Numbered from the stretch's first letter, positions 33,960-43,185 are shown. The stretch is DNA of 64,000 bases from Pseudomonas fildesensis (GCF_001050345.1 NZ_LFMW01000001.1:248001-312000); one strand, 5' to 3'. Numbers and translations: made by a program. Notes: generated by a model from the sequence alone, not told the origin.

Positions 33960-34200
33960 GGTGTTTCTCCTGCCCAAACTTGATGGAATTTGACGACTAA
34001 CCCTATAAACCGCGCGCTTGGGGCATAATCCGCCACCACCACTGGAATGCATCGAGCCAATCAGCTAAAAGATGCCCAGCGCTAATAAGAGTTCAGAGTG
34101 TGCTGCATTTATCTGAACAACACCCGAACAACAATAGACGCTCCCCACATTTTGGCCGATCAGCGTAAAGCGCTGTGCAGTGAGCCGAAAAAGGATATTC

Positions 34201-36492
34201 ATGAAAAAGCTGTGTTTGCTCGGCCTTGTTGCCACGCTGGCCACCCACCCCGTCTGGGCAGAAACAAAGCCTGCTGCGCTCAAGGACAAGGACGCGTTCG
34301 TCAGCGACCTGCTCAAGCAGATGACCCTCGATGAAAAGATCGGCCAATTGCGCCTGATCAGCATCGGCCCCGAGATGCCCCGCGAGCTGATCCGCAAGGA
34401 AATCGCCGCCGGCCGCATCGGCGGCACGTTCAACTCGATCACCCGCCCGGAAAACCGTCCGATGCAGGACGCGGCCATGCGCAGCCGGTTGAAGATCCCG
34501 ATGTTCTTCGCCTATGACGTGATCCACGGCCACCGCACTATCTTCCCGATCAGCCTGGCACTGGCCTCCAGCTGGGACATGGACGCCATCGCCCGCTCCG
34601 GGCGCATCGCCGCCCAGGAAGCCGCCGCTGACAGCCTCGACATCACCTTTGCGCCGATGGTCGACATTTCCCGCGACCCGCGCTGGGGCCGCACCTCCGA
34701 AGGCTTCGGCGAAGACACGTATTTGGTCTCGCGAATTGCCGACGTGATGGTCAAGGCCTTCCAGGGCACCAGCGCCGCCAACGCCGACAGCCTCATGGCC
34801 AGCGTCAAGCATTTCGCCCTGTATGGCGCAGTGGAAGGTGGCCGCGACTACAACGTCGTCGACATGAGCCCGGTCAAGATGTACCAGGACTACCTGCCGC
34901 CCTACCACGCCGCGATCAAGGCCGGTGCCGGCGGCGTGATGGTGGCGCTCAACTCGATCAACGGTGTGCCCGCTACCGCCAACACCTGGCTGATGAACGA
35001 CCTGCTGCGCAGAGACTGGGGCTTCAAGGGCCTGACCGTCAGCGACCACGGTGCGATCTTCGAGCTGATCAAGCACGGCGTGGCCAAGGACGGGCGTGAA
35101 GCCGCCAAGCTGGCGATCAAGGCCGGCATCGACATGAGCATGAACGACTCGCTGTACGGTAAGGAACTGCCGGGGCTGCTCAAGTCCGGCGAAATCGAGC
35201 AGAGCGACATCGACAACGCCGTGCGCGAAGTGCTCGGCGCCAAGTACGACATGGGCCTGTTCAAAGACCCGTACCTGCGTATCGGCAAGGCCGAGGATGA
35301 CCCGGTCGACACCTACGCCGAGAACCGCCTGCACCGTGCCGAGGCCCGTGATGTGGCGCGCCGCAGCCTGGTGCTGCTGAAAAACCAGAACGCCACCCTG
35401 CCGCTGAAAAAATCCGCAACCATCGCCCTTGTCGGCCCACTGGCCAAGGCCCCCATCGACATGATGGGCAGCTGGGCCGCTGCCGGTAAGCCTGCGCAAT
35501 CGGTCACCCTGCTAGACGGCTTGAACGCGGTGATTGGCGAAAAAGGCAAGATCATCTATGCCCGTGGCGCCAACATCACCGGTGACAAGGCCGTGGTCGA
35601 CTACCTGAACTTCCTCAACTTCGATGCCCCGGAAGTGGTGGATGACACCCGCCCTGCCCAAGTGCTGATCGATGAAGCGGTCAAGGCCGCCAAGGATGCC
35701 GACGTGGTGGTCGCTGCCGTGGGTGAGTCCCGTGGCATGTCCCACGAATCATCCAGCCGCACCGACCTGAACCTCCCGCAAAGCCAGCGCGACCTGATCA
35801 AGGCCCTGAAAGCCACCGGCAAACCGCTGGTGCTGGTGCTGATGAACGGCCGTCCGCTGTCGATTCTCGACGAGAACCAACAGGCCGACGCGATCCTGGA
35901 AACCTGGTTCGCCGGCACCGAAGGCGGCAATGCCATCGCCGACGTGCTGTTCGGTGACTACAACCCATCGGGCAAGCTGCCGATCACCTTCCCACGTTCG
36001 GTGGGGCAAATTCCGACCTACTACAACCACCTGACCATCGGCCGGCCATTTACGCCGGGCAAGCCGGGCAACTACACCTCGCAGTACTTCGATGACACCA
36101 CCGGGCCGCTGTTCCCGTTTGGCTATGGCCTGAGCTACACCACGTTCAGCGTGTCGGACATGGCGCTGTCGTCCACCACCCTGAACAAGACCGGCAAGCT
36201 CGACGCCAGCGTCACGCTGAAAAACACCGGCAAGGTGGACGGCGAAACCGTGGTGCAGCTCTATATCCAGGACGTAGCAGGCTCGATGATCCGCCCGATC
36301 AAAGAGCTGAAGAACTTCCAGAAAGTCATGCTCAAGGCGGGCGAAGAGCGCACGTTGCACTTCACCATTACCGAGGAGGATTTGAAGTTCTACAACACCC
36401 AGCTCAAGTTCGCAGCGGAACCGGGTGAGTTCAATGTGCAGATCGGGCTGGACTCCCAGGATGTGCAGCAGCAGACGTTTGAGCTGCTCTAA
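34201..36492 (+). CDS. bglX: Periplasmic beta-glucosidase (GH3)
   Basis: A 763-residue glycoside hydrolase family 3 enzyme. Signal peptide at residues 1-20 (ends HPVWA). The nucleophile is Asp282 in GLTVSDHGAI. The second domain ends with the KHFALYG and PFGYGLSYTTF signatures, and a fibronectin III-like C-terminal domain (ASVTLKNTGKVDGETVVQLY) follows. It would hydrolyse beta-glucosides in the periplasm. ATG 34201 follows AAGGATATTC and starts the signal peptide; the frame is open to 34180. Confidence 0.92.
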   Translation: MKKLCLLGLVATLATHPVWAETKPAALKDKDAFVSDLLKQMTLDEKIGQLRLISIGPEMPRELIRKEIAAGRIGGTFNSITRPENRPMQDAAMRSRLKIPMFFAYDVIHGHRTIFPISLALASSWDMDAIARSGRIAAQEAAADSLDITFAPMVDISRDPRWGRTSEGFGEDTYLVSRIADVMVKAFQGTSAANADSLMASVKHFALYGAVEGGRDYNVVDMSPVKMYQDYLPPYHAAIKAGAGGVMVALNSINGVPATANTWLMNDLLRRDWGFKGLTVSDHGAIFELIKHGVAKDGREAAKLAIKAGIDMSMNDSLYGKELPGLLKSGEIEQSDIDNAVREVLGAKYDMGLFKDPYLRIGKAEDDPVDTYAENRLHRAEARDVARRSLVLLKNQNATLPLKKSATIALVGPLAKAPIDMMGSWAAAGKPAQSVTLLDGLNAVIGEKGKIIYARGANITGDKAVVDYLNFLNFDAPEVVDDTRPAQVLIDEAVKAAKDADVVVAAVGESRGMSHESSSRTDLNLPQSQRDLIKALKATGKPLVLVLMNGRPLSILDENQQADAILETWFAGTEGGNAIADVLFGDYNPSGKLPITFPRSVGQIPTYYNHLTIGRPFTPGKPGNYTSQYFDDTTGPLFPFGYGLSYTTFSVSDMALSSTTLNKTGKLDASVTLKNTGKVDGETVVQLYIQDVAGSMIRPIKELKNFQKVMLKAGEERTLHFTITEEDLKFYNTQLKFAAEPGEFNVQIGLDSQDVQQQTFELL

Positions 36493-36510
36493 CACGACGT
36501 TTGAATTGCT

Positions 36511-36618
36511 CTGATCGTTCCCACGCTCCGCGTGGGAACGCCTCTTGTGACGCTCTGCGTCACGCTTTGGGACGCGGAGCGTTACGGGCTGCATTCCTTT
36601 GCTGCGCGTTGGAACGAT
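36511..36618. repeat. Dispersed inverted-repeat element, copy B (degraded)
   Basis: Starts CTGATCGTTCCCACGCTCCG and ends GCGTTGGAACGAT with internal TGACGCTCTGCGTCA. The right end has drifted from the mirror sequence. It lies between bglX and the phospholipase D-type gene. Confidence 0.8.
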
Positions 36619-36624
36619 CTTGTG

Positions 36625-37782
36625 TCAGCCTCGTCGATCCAGCAGGTTGACCACCAACCGATCAATCCACCCCCACACCCGCTGCTTCACCCGCCGCCAC
36701 AACGGCCGCGACTTCCACGCCTCCAGGCTCACCGCCTGGCTCTGGGCAAAATCCCGCTCGAAACTGCCCGCCACGGCTAACGTCAACTCCGGGTCCAACG
36801 CCTCCAGGTTGGCTTCCAGATTGAAGCGCAAATTCCAGTGGTCAAAATTGCACGAACCGACACTCACCCAGTCATCCACCAGCACCATCTTCAGGTGCAG
36901 GAAGCACGGCTGATACTCAAAAATATGCACGCCAGCCCGCAGCAAACGCGGGTAATAACGGTGCCCTGCATAGCGCACGGACGGGTGATCGGTGCGCGGG
37001 CCGGTGAGCAGCAAACGCACATCCACCCCGCGCCCGGCCGCGCGGCGCAAGGCACGGCGCACGCTCCAGGTCGGCAGGAAATACGGAGTGGCCAGCCAGA
37101 TGCGCTGCTGGCTGCTGTTCAAGGCGCGGATCAGCGACTGCAAGATATCGCGGTGCTGACGGGCATCGGCATACGCCACGCGACCCAGGCCCGGTCCGGT
37201 CGCCGGCACCTTGGGCAAGCGCGGCAAACCAAAATGGGTGGCGGGCTTCCACTCGCGGCGCGCAGCGTTGGCGTGCCATTGGCGGTCGAACAGCGCCTGC
37301 CAATCCAGCACCAGCGGGCCGCTGATTTGCACCATCACCTCATGCCAGTCGGCCGTGTCTTGGCCCGGCGTCCAGAACTCGTCGGTGACGCCAGTACCGC
37401 CAACCACCGCGATGCTCTGGTCGATCAGCAACAGCTTGCGGTGGTCGCGATACAGGTTACGCATCCAGCGCCGCCAATTCAGACGATTGTAGAAACGCAG
37501 CTCTACACCCGCATCGGTCAAGCGCTTACGCAGCCCGAGCGTAAACGCCAGGCTGCCGTAATCATCAAACAGGCAACGCACCCGCACGCCCCGCTCGGCG
37601 GCCAGCACCAACGCCTGCACCATAGCTTCGGCGCAGGCACCGGCTTCCACCAGGTACAACTCCAAATCAACTTGCCGCTCGGCACGGGCAATGCCCACCA
37701 ACATCTGCGGGAAGAAATTCGGCCCGTCGATCAACAACTCGAAACGGTTGGCGCTGCGCCACGGGAACACTGCGCCGCTCAC
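36625..37782 (-). CDS. Phospholipase D superfamily protein, cardiolipin synthase-like (ClsB type)
   Basis: A 385-residue protein with two HKD motifs: HRKLLLID (His114, Lys116, Asp121) and HLKMVLVD (His296, Lys298, Asp303). Both active halves are intact. The length and lack of N-terminal membrane segments resemble ClsB/YbhO, which makes cardiolipin from phosphatidylglycerol. The alternative is another phosphatidyltransferase. The yceI-like gene ends one base upstream of the ATG, so they form an operon. Confidence 0.87.
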   Translation of the reverse strand: MSGAVFPWRSANRFELLIDGPNFFPQMLVGIARAERQVDLELYLVEAGACAEAMVQALVLAAERGVRVRCLFDDYGSLAFTLGLRKRLTDAGVELRFYNRLNWRRWMRNLYRDHRKLLLIDQSIAVVGGTGVTDEFWTPGQDTADWHEVMVQISGPLVLDWQALFDRQWHANAARREWKPATHFGLPRLPKVPATGPGLGRVAYADARQHRDILQSLIRALNSSQQRIWLATPYFLPTWSVRRALRRAAGRGVDVRLLLTGPRTDHPSVRYAGHRYYPRLLRAGVHIFEYQPCFLHLKMVLVDDWVSVGSCNFDHWNLRFNLEANLEALDPELTLAVAGSFERDFAQSQAVSLEAWKSRPLWRRVKQRVWGWIDRLVVNLLDRRG

Positions 37783-37783
37783 G

Positions 37784-38374
37784 TTAGCGCGCCGTAAAAA
37801 TCAGCACCGCACCCACCGGCACCGACAAACTGATCGACTTAAGCCCGGCCGCCTTGCGCAACACCGCCACGCCCGGCGCCAGGTCGAAATCCTCTGCATG
37901 CAGCACAACAGGCTCCAGGGTCACCACCTGGAAGCGTCGGTCATCCAGGCGCGTGGCCAACAGCTCAGTGCTGTAGGTTTGGGTCTTGCCGTGCAGGGTG
38001 ACGCTCAGCGGCAAGCGCAATTCCAGTTGCGCGCCAGGAGCCAGGTCATTGATCGGCTGCAAGTTGATCTGTGCGCTGATCAACGCTTCGGGGAAGGTCT
38101 TGATCGCGAACAGCTCGTTACGCATGCGCTCGTCACGCAGCGGGATGCCGCTGTTGACCGACTCCAACTCCACCTCCACCTTTGCCGCGCCTTTACTGTC
38201 GACCTTGCCGTGCAGCACCAGAAAGCGATGCACCTCGGCAATTTCGGTGTTTTTGGTGGTGACGAAGGACAGGCGAGAGGACTCGTTATCCAGGTACCAA
38301 TCGGCGTGGGCGGGCACGGCAGCGGCGGCCAGCAAGGTGAAGGCCAGGGGTTTGAATAGAGAAGCGTTGAACAT
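37784..38374 (-). CDS. YceI family periplasmic protein
   Basis: A 196-residue protein with a signal peptide (ends VPAHA) followed by the YceI lipocalin-like fold: DWYLDNESSRLSFVTTKNTE, VELESVNSGIPLRDERMRNE, LRLPLSVTLHGKTQTYSTEL. YceI proteins bind isoprenoid-like lipids in the periplasm. It lies upstream of and adjacent to the cardiolipin synthase-like gene, suggesting a shared envelope role. Confidence 0.87.
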   Translation of the reverse strand: MFNASLFKPLAFTLLAAAAVPAHADWYLDNESSRLSFVTTKNTEIAEVHRFLVLHGKVDSKGAAKVEVELESVNSGIPLRDERMRNELFAIKTFPEALISAQINLQPINDLAPGAQLELRLPLSVTLHGKTQTYSTELLATRLDDRRFQVVTLEPVVLHAEDFDLAPGVAVLRKAAGLKSISLSVPVGAVLIFTAR

Positions 38375-38852
38375 AAAGACTCGTGGGGCGGAAAACCTGA
38401 ACGAACATTAAGCGCAATGTTACGAAAGGCGCAAATCCAATATCGAACCGGGCAAAGCGACTCCACCCTCAATGCCATGTCACATTTTAGTACCCTAAGC
38501 GGTGTGCATTCTCATTCAAAACACTACATATTGAATGCAGAACGCAATTAGCCCCAATAGAGACTCAAGGGTTGCCTTCATTCAAATAGACACAAGCATC
38601 ATTTTGCCATCACGGCAAATATCATGCCGAATTTTAAAAACCCCCACATGATGATGAAAAATGATGGCAAAATGCCATTTTTTAAGTTTGTTGTTAAATG
38701 TACGAACGTCGCCGCTTTACACTCGGAACGGCGGGCTATATGTTCTGCCTATACAACCCGAGCTAGCTTCGGGGGTAGAATGACCACTGGAATGTGTCGC
38801 CAGTGCTGCTGGCAAGGCTACGTAGATCAGGGTCAAAGGAGGCAAAAGGATT
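38375..38852. other. AT-rich non-coding stretch flanking the accessory gene pair
   Basis: A 478-base gap, clearly richer in A and T than its surroundings. It holds the yceI promoter side, a perfect 12-bp inverted repeat (ATTTTGCCATCA at 38601, TGATGGCAAAAT at 38662) and hairpins TTTGCC/GGCAAA and ATGGCA/TGCCAT, the latter followed by six T residues (38665-38684). A short frame at 38624-38866 is open but has no protein-like character. The last 90 bases lead to the SD AAAGGAGG of the next gene. Confidence 0.6.
38665..38684 (+). terminator. Possible intrinsic terminator in the AT-rich gap
   Basis: ATGGCA-AAA-TGCCAT followed by a T-run. A short, weak stem; it may end leftward readthrough or act as an attenuator before the accessory pair. 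Confidence 0.4.
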
Positions 38853-39209
38853 ATGAACAAGTATGAAAGTTTTTCGTCGGTCTTAAACTTGGCTCCCGGC
38901 GATGACCCTTATGCAGAAGCCGTTGAACTTCTAAATGAAGCAGGTTATAGGATTGCACACCAACGAATAGAACTGCATGGCATATTGAATACCCATGCTG
39001 TTGACCATGGACAACTAGAACATATCGACCCAATGTCTCTGGATTACTATCAAGGGGGATTAAGCGGGGATATGAGGCGTATTGGCGCGGACTTTAAATA
39101 TGCCGCAGCCAAACTTTTTGAGACAGAAGGATTTGCTCAACTTGAACTCTCCGACTCTACCAGAGATAAGCTCTTACTCAATGACGAATACTGCCGATAC
39201 GCCAAGTGA
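38853..39209 (+). CDS. Unrecognised 118-residue protein, first gene of accessory pair
   Basis: No family recognised. The protein is mixed helical and acidic (AVELLNEAGYRIAHQRIELH; DMRRIGADFKYAAAKLFETE), without membrane segments or signal. AAAGGAGGCAAAAGG provides a strong SD. Base composition is lower in GC than the genes on either side, pointing to horizontal acquisition. The DUF2335 gene starts 29 bases before its stop in another frame, so the pair is translationally coupled and the products may work together. A toxin, immunity or defence role is speculation. Confidence 0.65.
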   Translation: MNKYESFSSVLNLAPGDDPYAEAVELLNEAGYRIAHQRIELHGILNTHAVDHGQLEHIDPMSLDYYQGGLSGDMRRIGADFKYAAAKLFETEGFAQLELSDSTRDKLLLNDEYCRYAK

Positions 39210-39843
39210 CAACCCGCGCAGAGAAGATAACGACTCCACCAGTCACGAGAGCGAGCACACCGTATTCTCTGCTGAAATCAGCCAAGAGATCACCGACGCT
39301 GTTCGCCAGCTCAGCGAGTCTAACCCCGCCATCGGTCAGCTACTAAAAAGCATAGATGGGAAGGAGGCCGTGCGAGAGCTGACCACGGTAGCCATTTCTG
39401 TCGTCAAAGAACACCATTCGGGCCCGACCCCTTCTGGCCGGCAGCTTCGCGAATACAACGCCATTTTCCCCGATGGTGCCAATCGACTTTTCACTACAGT
39501 GGAAGTCGAACAGGCACATCGACATGAAATGGAAAAAAAGATCTTTGACTACAATATGTCTCGGCTCCAGATGCAGCAAGACGTTCAATTGGGAGAACTC
39601 AGCCTGAAAAAAACGTCCTTGCAAGTGGTAGCGGATCGCGATGCCCGCTCGCAATATTTCGCGGGAGGATTATCACTGATTGTACTGTGTGTCGGCGTGT
39701 GGCTGATTTCGCTTCAGCATGTGGAGGCAGGTGTGGCCTTGATTGCTACCAACTTCATCGGTATCGCAGCAGTGTTCTTGACTCAGCGGTTTAAGAAATC
39801 TGAAGAGAAAGAGAAGGCGAAAAGTGGCCCGGAACCCGATTAA
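39181..39843 (+). CDS. DUF2335 family membrane protein, second gene of accessory pair
   Basis: A 220-residue protein. The DUF2335 signature is EHHSGPTPSGRQLREYNAIF, then FTTVEVEQAHRHEMEKKIFD, near residues 100-145. Two hydrophobic C-terminal segments follow (YFAGGLSLIVLCVGVWLISL and AGVALIATNFIGIAAVFL) and end in a charged tail. It is probably inner-membrane anchored, with a long cytosolic N-terminal part. Start ATG 39181 overlaps the upstream gene by 29 bases; the frame is open back to 39082. Such proteins are common in accessory regions and their function is unknown. Confidence 0.75.
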   Translation: MTNTADTPSDNPRREDNDSTSHESEHTVFSAEISQEITDAVRQLSESNPAIGQLLKSIDGKEAVRELTTVAISVVKEHHSGPTPSGRQLREYNAIFPDGANRLFTTVEVEQAHRHEMEKKIFDYNMSRLQMQQDVQLGELSLKKTSLQVVADRDARSQYFAGGLSLIVLCVGVWLISLQHVEAGVALIATNFIGIAAVFLTQRFKKSEEKEKAKSGPEPD

Positions 39844-40040
39844 CGAAAAGTAAATTAGCGTCGCCAAATAATTAACGAACGCTTTTTTGTGCCTGTGTCT
39901 TATACTTTTTGGCGGCGGTGCGCGGGAGGCACACGTGTCTGCCGAGTTACCTCTTCTCGGTTTCCAGCCCACGTACGGCTGCCACCTCTACACCTTGAAA
40001 CGTCCGCAGCCGGTGCACTGCATCGAGCGCCGGTACTCCC

Positions 40041-40355
40041 TCACGGTACCAGCCGACACCCCTGCCTTTCCCCCATCCACCGCGCCGTGTGCGTGCGCCC
40101 CAACCCACTTGCCGTCACTTCACTGCGCTCCGGGTTATCGCTGAACGCACTGGTCGGCACATATTGCTTCACATACCCCCGGCAATAGTCGGCCGGGTTG
40201 TTCGCCACATACCGGCACGAGCAATACTCCTTGGCCGTGTACGCCGCGATGATGTCGGGGAAGGCTTGCAGGTTGACGCGCTCGTGCCACACCCAGCCAG
40301 CCACGGCAAGCAACAACAGGAGAAACAGACGGGTAAACGGCCGACGACGAATCAT
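40041..40355 (-). CDS. Conserved hypothetical protein with N-terminal membrane segment
   Basis: A 104-residue protein. Residues 9-23 (RLFLLLLLAVAGWVW) form one membrane segment. The outside part contains KEYCSCRYVANNPADYCRGY and VTASGLGRTHTARW, with three cysteines that could pair. It resembles small conserved Pseudomonas proteins encoded beside a serine hydrolase. Its ATG overlaps the hydrolase stop, indicating co-transcription. The function is unknown. The 197 bases between its stop and the DUF2335 gene show no convincing gene. Confidence 0.7.
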   Translation of the reverse strand: MIRRRPFTRLFLLLLLAVAGWVWHERVNLQAFPDIIAAYTAKEYCSCRYVANNPADYCRGYVKQYVPTSAFSDNPERSEVTASGLGRTHTARWMGERQGCRLVP

Positions 40356-41434
40356 GGTTGCACCGCCGCGAGTACTCGCTTGAGCAGTTCGTTGTGGCGG
40401 TAGCTGCCGTCGCGGTCATCGCCGTAGCGCACGATCACCAGATGTTCGTCGGGCATCACGTACAGAGCCTGGCCCCAGTGGCCGAGTGCGGCGAAGGTAT
40501 CGGCGGGCGCATCGGGCCAGGGTCGGGCGGCGCCTTGTACTTCGCGATTGAGCCACCAGTGGCCGCCGGGGACGGCTTCGTCCTGACCGGCTTTGTACGA
40601 GTCGAAGGGTTGGCGATTGAAGGCGACCCACTCTTGAGGCAGCAGTTGCTGATCACCCCAGCGACCATTCCGCGCCATCAGTAGGCCGACGCGCGCCAAA
40701 TCGCGGGCGGTGAGGTAGGCGTAGGACGAGGCGACAAACGTTTCATCGGCATCGGTTTCCCAGGTGGCGTTGCGAATACCCAGCGGCTTGAACAGCACAT
40801 CCCACGGGTAACTCATGTACGCCTTGTGGCCGAGCATGCCTTTGAGGGCGGCGGACAAAATATTGCTGTCGCCACTGGAGTAACGGAAGGCCTGGCCCGG
40901 CGCGGCGGCGCGCTCGGTATCGGCGGCGAATTCGGCCATATCACCCCGCCCACGGGTGTAGAGCATCGCCACCACCGAGGATTTCAGCGGGGCATATTCA
41001 TAGTCTTCCTGCCAGTCCAGACCCGAGGCCCAGTGCAGCAAGTCTGCCATCGTGACCGTGGGGTGTTGCTTCATCGGCGGGTAGAAACGCGCGGCGGGGT
41101 CGGTCAGTTTGAAGCGGTTTTCCCCATAGGCCACGCCCAGCACGGTGGCCATCAGGCTTTTGCTGATCGACCAGGTCAAATGCGGGGTACTGGCGATGGT
41201 GGGTGCAGCGTAGCGTTCGTAGATGACCACGCCATCGCGGATCACCAGCAGCGCATCGGTGCGAATGCCCTGGCGGGTGGCGTCGTCACGCGGGGGGAAA
41301 GCATAGGCGTTGAGGGCATCGACAGCGGGGCCGGCGAGTAGCGCGCCCTTTGCCCACTCCTTGTCAGGCCAGGTTTCGGCGCGGGCGGCAACGGTGACTA
41401 ACAGCAGGGCAACGCACAACAGGCCTCTGACCAT
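40352..41434 (-). CDS. Serine hydrolase of the class C beta-lactamase/DD-peptidase fold
   Basis: A 360-residue exported protein (signal peptide ends AARAE). The SxxK catalytic motif is SISK with Ser89 and Lys92. A Tyr-containing second motif lies in FRYSSGDSN, and the third (KTG-like) box is GHWGQ. Such proteins include esterases, 6-aminohexanoate-dimer hydrolase and peptidases. True beta-lactamase activity is unlikely without further evidence. It is the first gene of a two-gene operon with the small membrane protein. Confidence 0.85.
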   Translation of the reverse strand: MVRGLLCVALLLVTVAARAETWPDKEWAKGALLAGPAVDALNAYAFPPRDDATRQGIRTDALLVIRDGVVIYERYAAPTIASTPHLTWSISKSLMATVLGVAYGENRFKLTDPAARFYPPMKQHPTVTMADLLHWASGLDWQEDYEYAPLKSSVVAMLYTRGRGDMAEFAADTERAAAPGQAFRYSSGDSNILSAALKGMLGHKAYMSYPWDVLFKPLGIRNATWETDADETFVASSYAYLTARDLARVGLLMARNGRWGDQQLLPQEWVAFNRQPFDSYKAGQDEAVPGGHWWLNREVQGAARPWPDAPADTFAALGHWGQALYVMPDEHLVIVRYGDDRDGSYRHNELLKRVLAAVQP

Positions 41435-41506
41435 GGACGCAAACTCAAGGGGGCATTCAAGCCCGCGAGCCTAGCCGAGGGGCATGACAGATTTGCTACA
41501 GGGGGC

Positions 41507-41524
41507 CTGTCATCCAACCGTCAC
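41507..41524 (+). promoter_or_regulatory. Putative Pho box upstream of olsBA
   Basis: CTGTCAT-N4-CCGTCAC has the two 7-base direct repeats and 4-base spacing of a PhoB site (CTGTCAT-N4-CTGTCAT), with two mismatches in the second repeat. An opposite-strand CTGTCATG lies nearby at 41483-41490. PhoB control of ornithine-lipid synthesis under phosphate limitation is established for several bacteria. The site begins 112 bases before the olsB start. Confidence 0.6.
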
Positions 41525-41618
41525 CGGAACTTCATGGAGATGACACCGAGCCTACATAGCCTGAGTTTGGACAAACAAGTCGACCGGCCGGAACGTGGCT
41601 GGCACTCGGAGATTCGCC

Positions 41619-42374
41619 ATGACTCAGATCGCCCGCATCAGCGACACCGGCAATGAACGCCGTCTGCAAGCCGAACGCCTGATTGGCGCGCAGGCTTTGC
41701 AGGAAGCTCAGGCCCTGCGGTTCAACGTGTTCAGCGGCGAGTTCAACGCCAAGCTGAAAGGCGCGGAACTGGGCCTGGACATGGATGACTATGATGTTCA
41801 CTGCAGCCACATCGGCGTGCGGGATTTAAACAGCGGTCGACTCGTCGCCACTACCCGTTTGCTCGACCACCAGGCCGCCAGCACCCTGGGCCGGTTCTAC
41901 AGTGAAGAAGAGTTCAGCCTGCATGGCTTGTTGCATCTGCAAGGCCCGATCCTGGAAATCGGCCGTACCTGCGTCGACCCGGCCTACCGCAACGGCGGCA
42001 CCATCGCCGTGTTGTGGGGCGAGTTGGCCGAAGTGCTCAACCAGGGCGGCTACAGCTACTTGATGGGCTGCGCGAGCATCCCGATGCAAGACGGCGGCAT
42101 CCAGGCCCACGCGATCATGCAGCGCCTGCGCGAACGTTACCTGTGCAACGAACACCTGCGCGCCGAGCCGAAAAAACCGCTGCCCACGCTGGACCTGCCA
42201 TCCAACGTGATCGCCGAAATGCCGCCGCTGCTCAAGGCTTATATGCGCCTGGGCGCTAAGATTTGCGGCGAGCCGTGCTGGGATGAAGATTTCCAGGTGG
42301 CCGACGTGTTCATCCTGCTCAAGCGTGACGAGCTGTGCCCGCGTTACGCCCGCCACTTCAAGGCGGCGATGTGA
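41619..42374 (+). CDS. olsB: L-ornithine N-alpha-acyltransferase (OlsB)
   Basis: A 251-residue GNAT-like acyltransferase. It adds a 3-hydroxyacyl chain from ACP to ornithine, giving lyso-ornithine lipid. [55 protein letters not shown] and [14 protein letters not shown] match the OlsB/hemolysin-like family. GGAG precedes ATG 41619. Its stop overlaps the olsA start (TGATG), and the two enzymes act in sequence at the inner membrane. Confidence 0.9.
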   Translation: MTQIARISDTGNERRLQAERLIGAQALQEAQALRFNVFSGEFNAKLKGAELGLDMDDYDVHCSHIGVRDLNSGRLVATTRLLDHQAASTLGRFYSEEEFSLHGLLHLQGPILEIGRTCVDPAYRNGGTIAVLWGELAEVLNQGGYSYLMGCASIPMQDGGIQAHAIMQRLRERYLCNEHLRAEPKKPLPTLDLPSNVIAEMPPLLKAYMRLGAKICGEPCWDEDFQVADVFILLKRDELCPRYARHFKAAM

Positions 42375-43165
42375 TGAGCCGCCTGCGGGTGTACGGGCGC
42401 ATTGCCCGCGTACTGCTGGTGGTGGCGCTGGGCTTGAGCATGGCCAGTGTGTTTGGTTTGTTCGAGCGTCTGGGGGTGGCCAATTCGATGGTGCGGCGCC
42501 AGCGCTGGTCGCGGTTTTTTATGGCGCGGCTGACCAACGCCCTGCCCTTTCGCGTGACGGTGCACGGCGAGTTGCCGCAAACCCCGATGCTGTGGGTGAG
42601 CAATCACGTGTCCTGGACTGACATTCCGTTGCTGGGTATGGTCGCGCCGATGTCGTTTTTGTCCAAGGCCGAAGTGCGCACCTGGCCAGTGGCCGGCTGG
42701 TTGGCGGCCAAGGCAGGCAGCCTGTTTATCCGCCGGGGTTCGGGCGACAGCCAGTTGATCCGCAAGCAGATGACCCGTCACCTGGAGCAACAGCACCCGT
42801 TGCTGATGTTCCCCGAAGGCACCACCACCGATGGGCGCAGCCTGCGCACTTTCCACGGGCGCCTGCTGGCCAGTGCTATTGATGCGGACGTGTCGCTGCA
42901 ACCGGTGGCGATCCGTTATCTGCGTGACGGGCAGGTGGACCCGCTTGCGCCGTTTATTGGCGACGATGATTTGCTCTCACACCTGATGCGACTGTTCAGC
43001 AATGACCAGGGCGATGTGGAAATCCATGTGCTCAAGCCGATTGCCTGCGCCGGGCAGGAACGCGCAGCGCTGGCGTTCCAGGCGCAGCAGGCGGTGCAGA
43101 AGGCGTTGTTTGGGCCGATGCCGGAGACCGAGCAAGTGGCTGCTCGACCAGCGTTCGCCGCCTGA
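42374..43165 (+). CDS. olsA: Lyso-ornithine lipid O-acyltransferase (OlsA, PlsC family)
   Basis: A 263-residue PlsC-type acyltransferase that completes ornithine lipid by acylating the hydroxyl of lyso-ornithine lipid. The motif NHVSWTD contains the catalytic His78 and Asp83; the substrate motif FPEGTTTDG is at residues 146-154. One N-terminal membrane segment (residues 8-30). The start overlaps the olsB stop. Generic 1-acylglycerol-3-phosphate acyltransferase activity is an alternative, but the coupling to olsB supports OlsA. Confidence 0.88.
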   Translation: MSRLRVYGRIARVLLVVALGLSMASVFGLFERLGVANSMVRRQRWSRFFMARLTNALPFRVTVHGELPQTPMLWVSNHVSWTDIPLLGMVAPMSFLSKAEVRTWPVAGWLAAKAGSLFIRRGSGDSQLIRKQMTRHLEQQHPLLMFPEGTTTDGRSLRTFHGRLLASAIDADVSLQPVAIRYLRDGQVDPLAPFIGDDDLLSHLMRLFSNDQGDVEIHVLKPIACAGQERAALAFQAQQAVQKALFGPMPETEQVAARPAFAA

Positions 43166-43185
43166 CAGGCGCTGGACACAGTACA

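Noticed and set aside
38624..38866. An 80-codon plus-strand frame in the AT-rich gap
   Set aside because: No SD, odd composition, crosses the terminator-like hairpin and overlaps the start of a better gene.
39844..40188. Overlapping 85-99 codon frames after the DUF2335 gene
   Set aside because: Partly antisense to the small membrane-protein gene, no SD and no recognisable protein features.
41532..41618. Possible small gene ahead of olsB
   Set aside because: The frames there are short and on the opposite strand; the region is better explained as promoter DNA.
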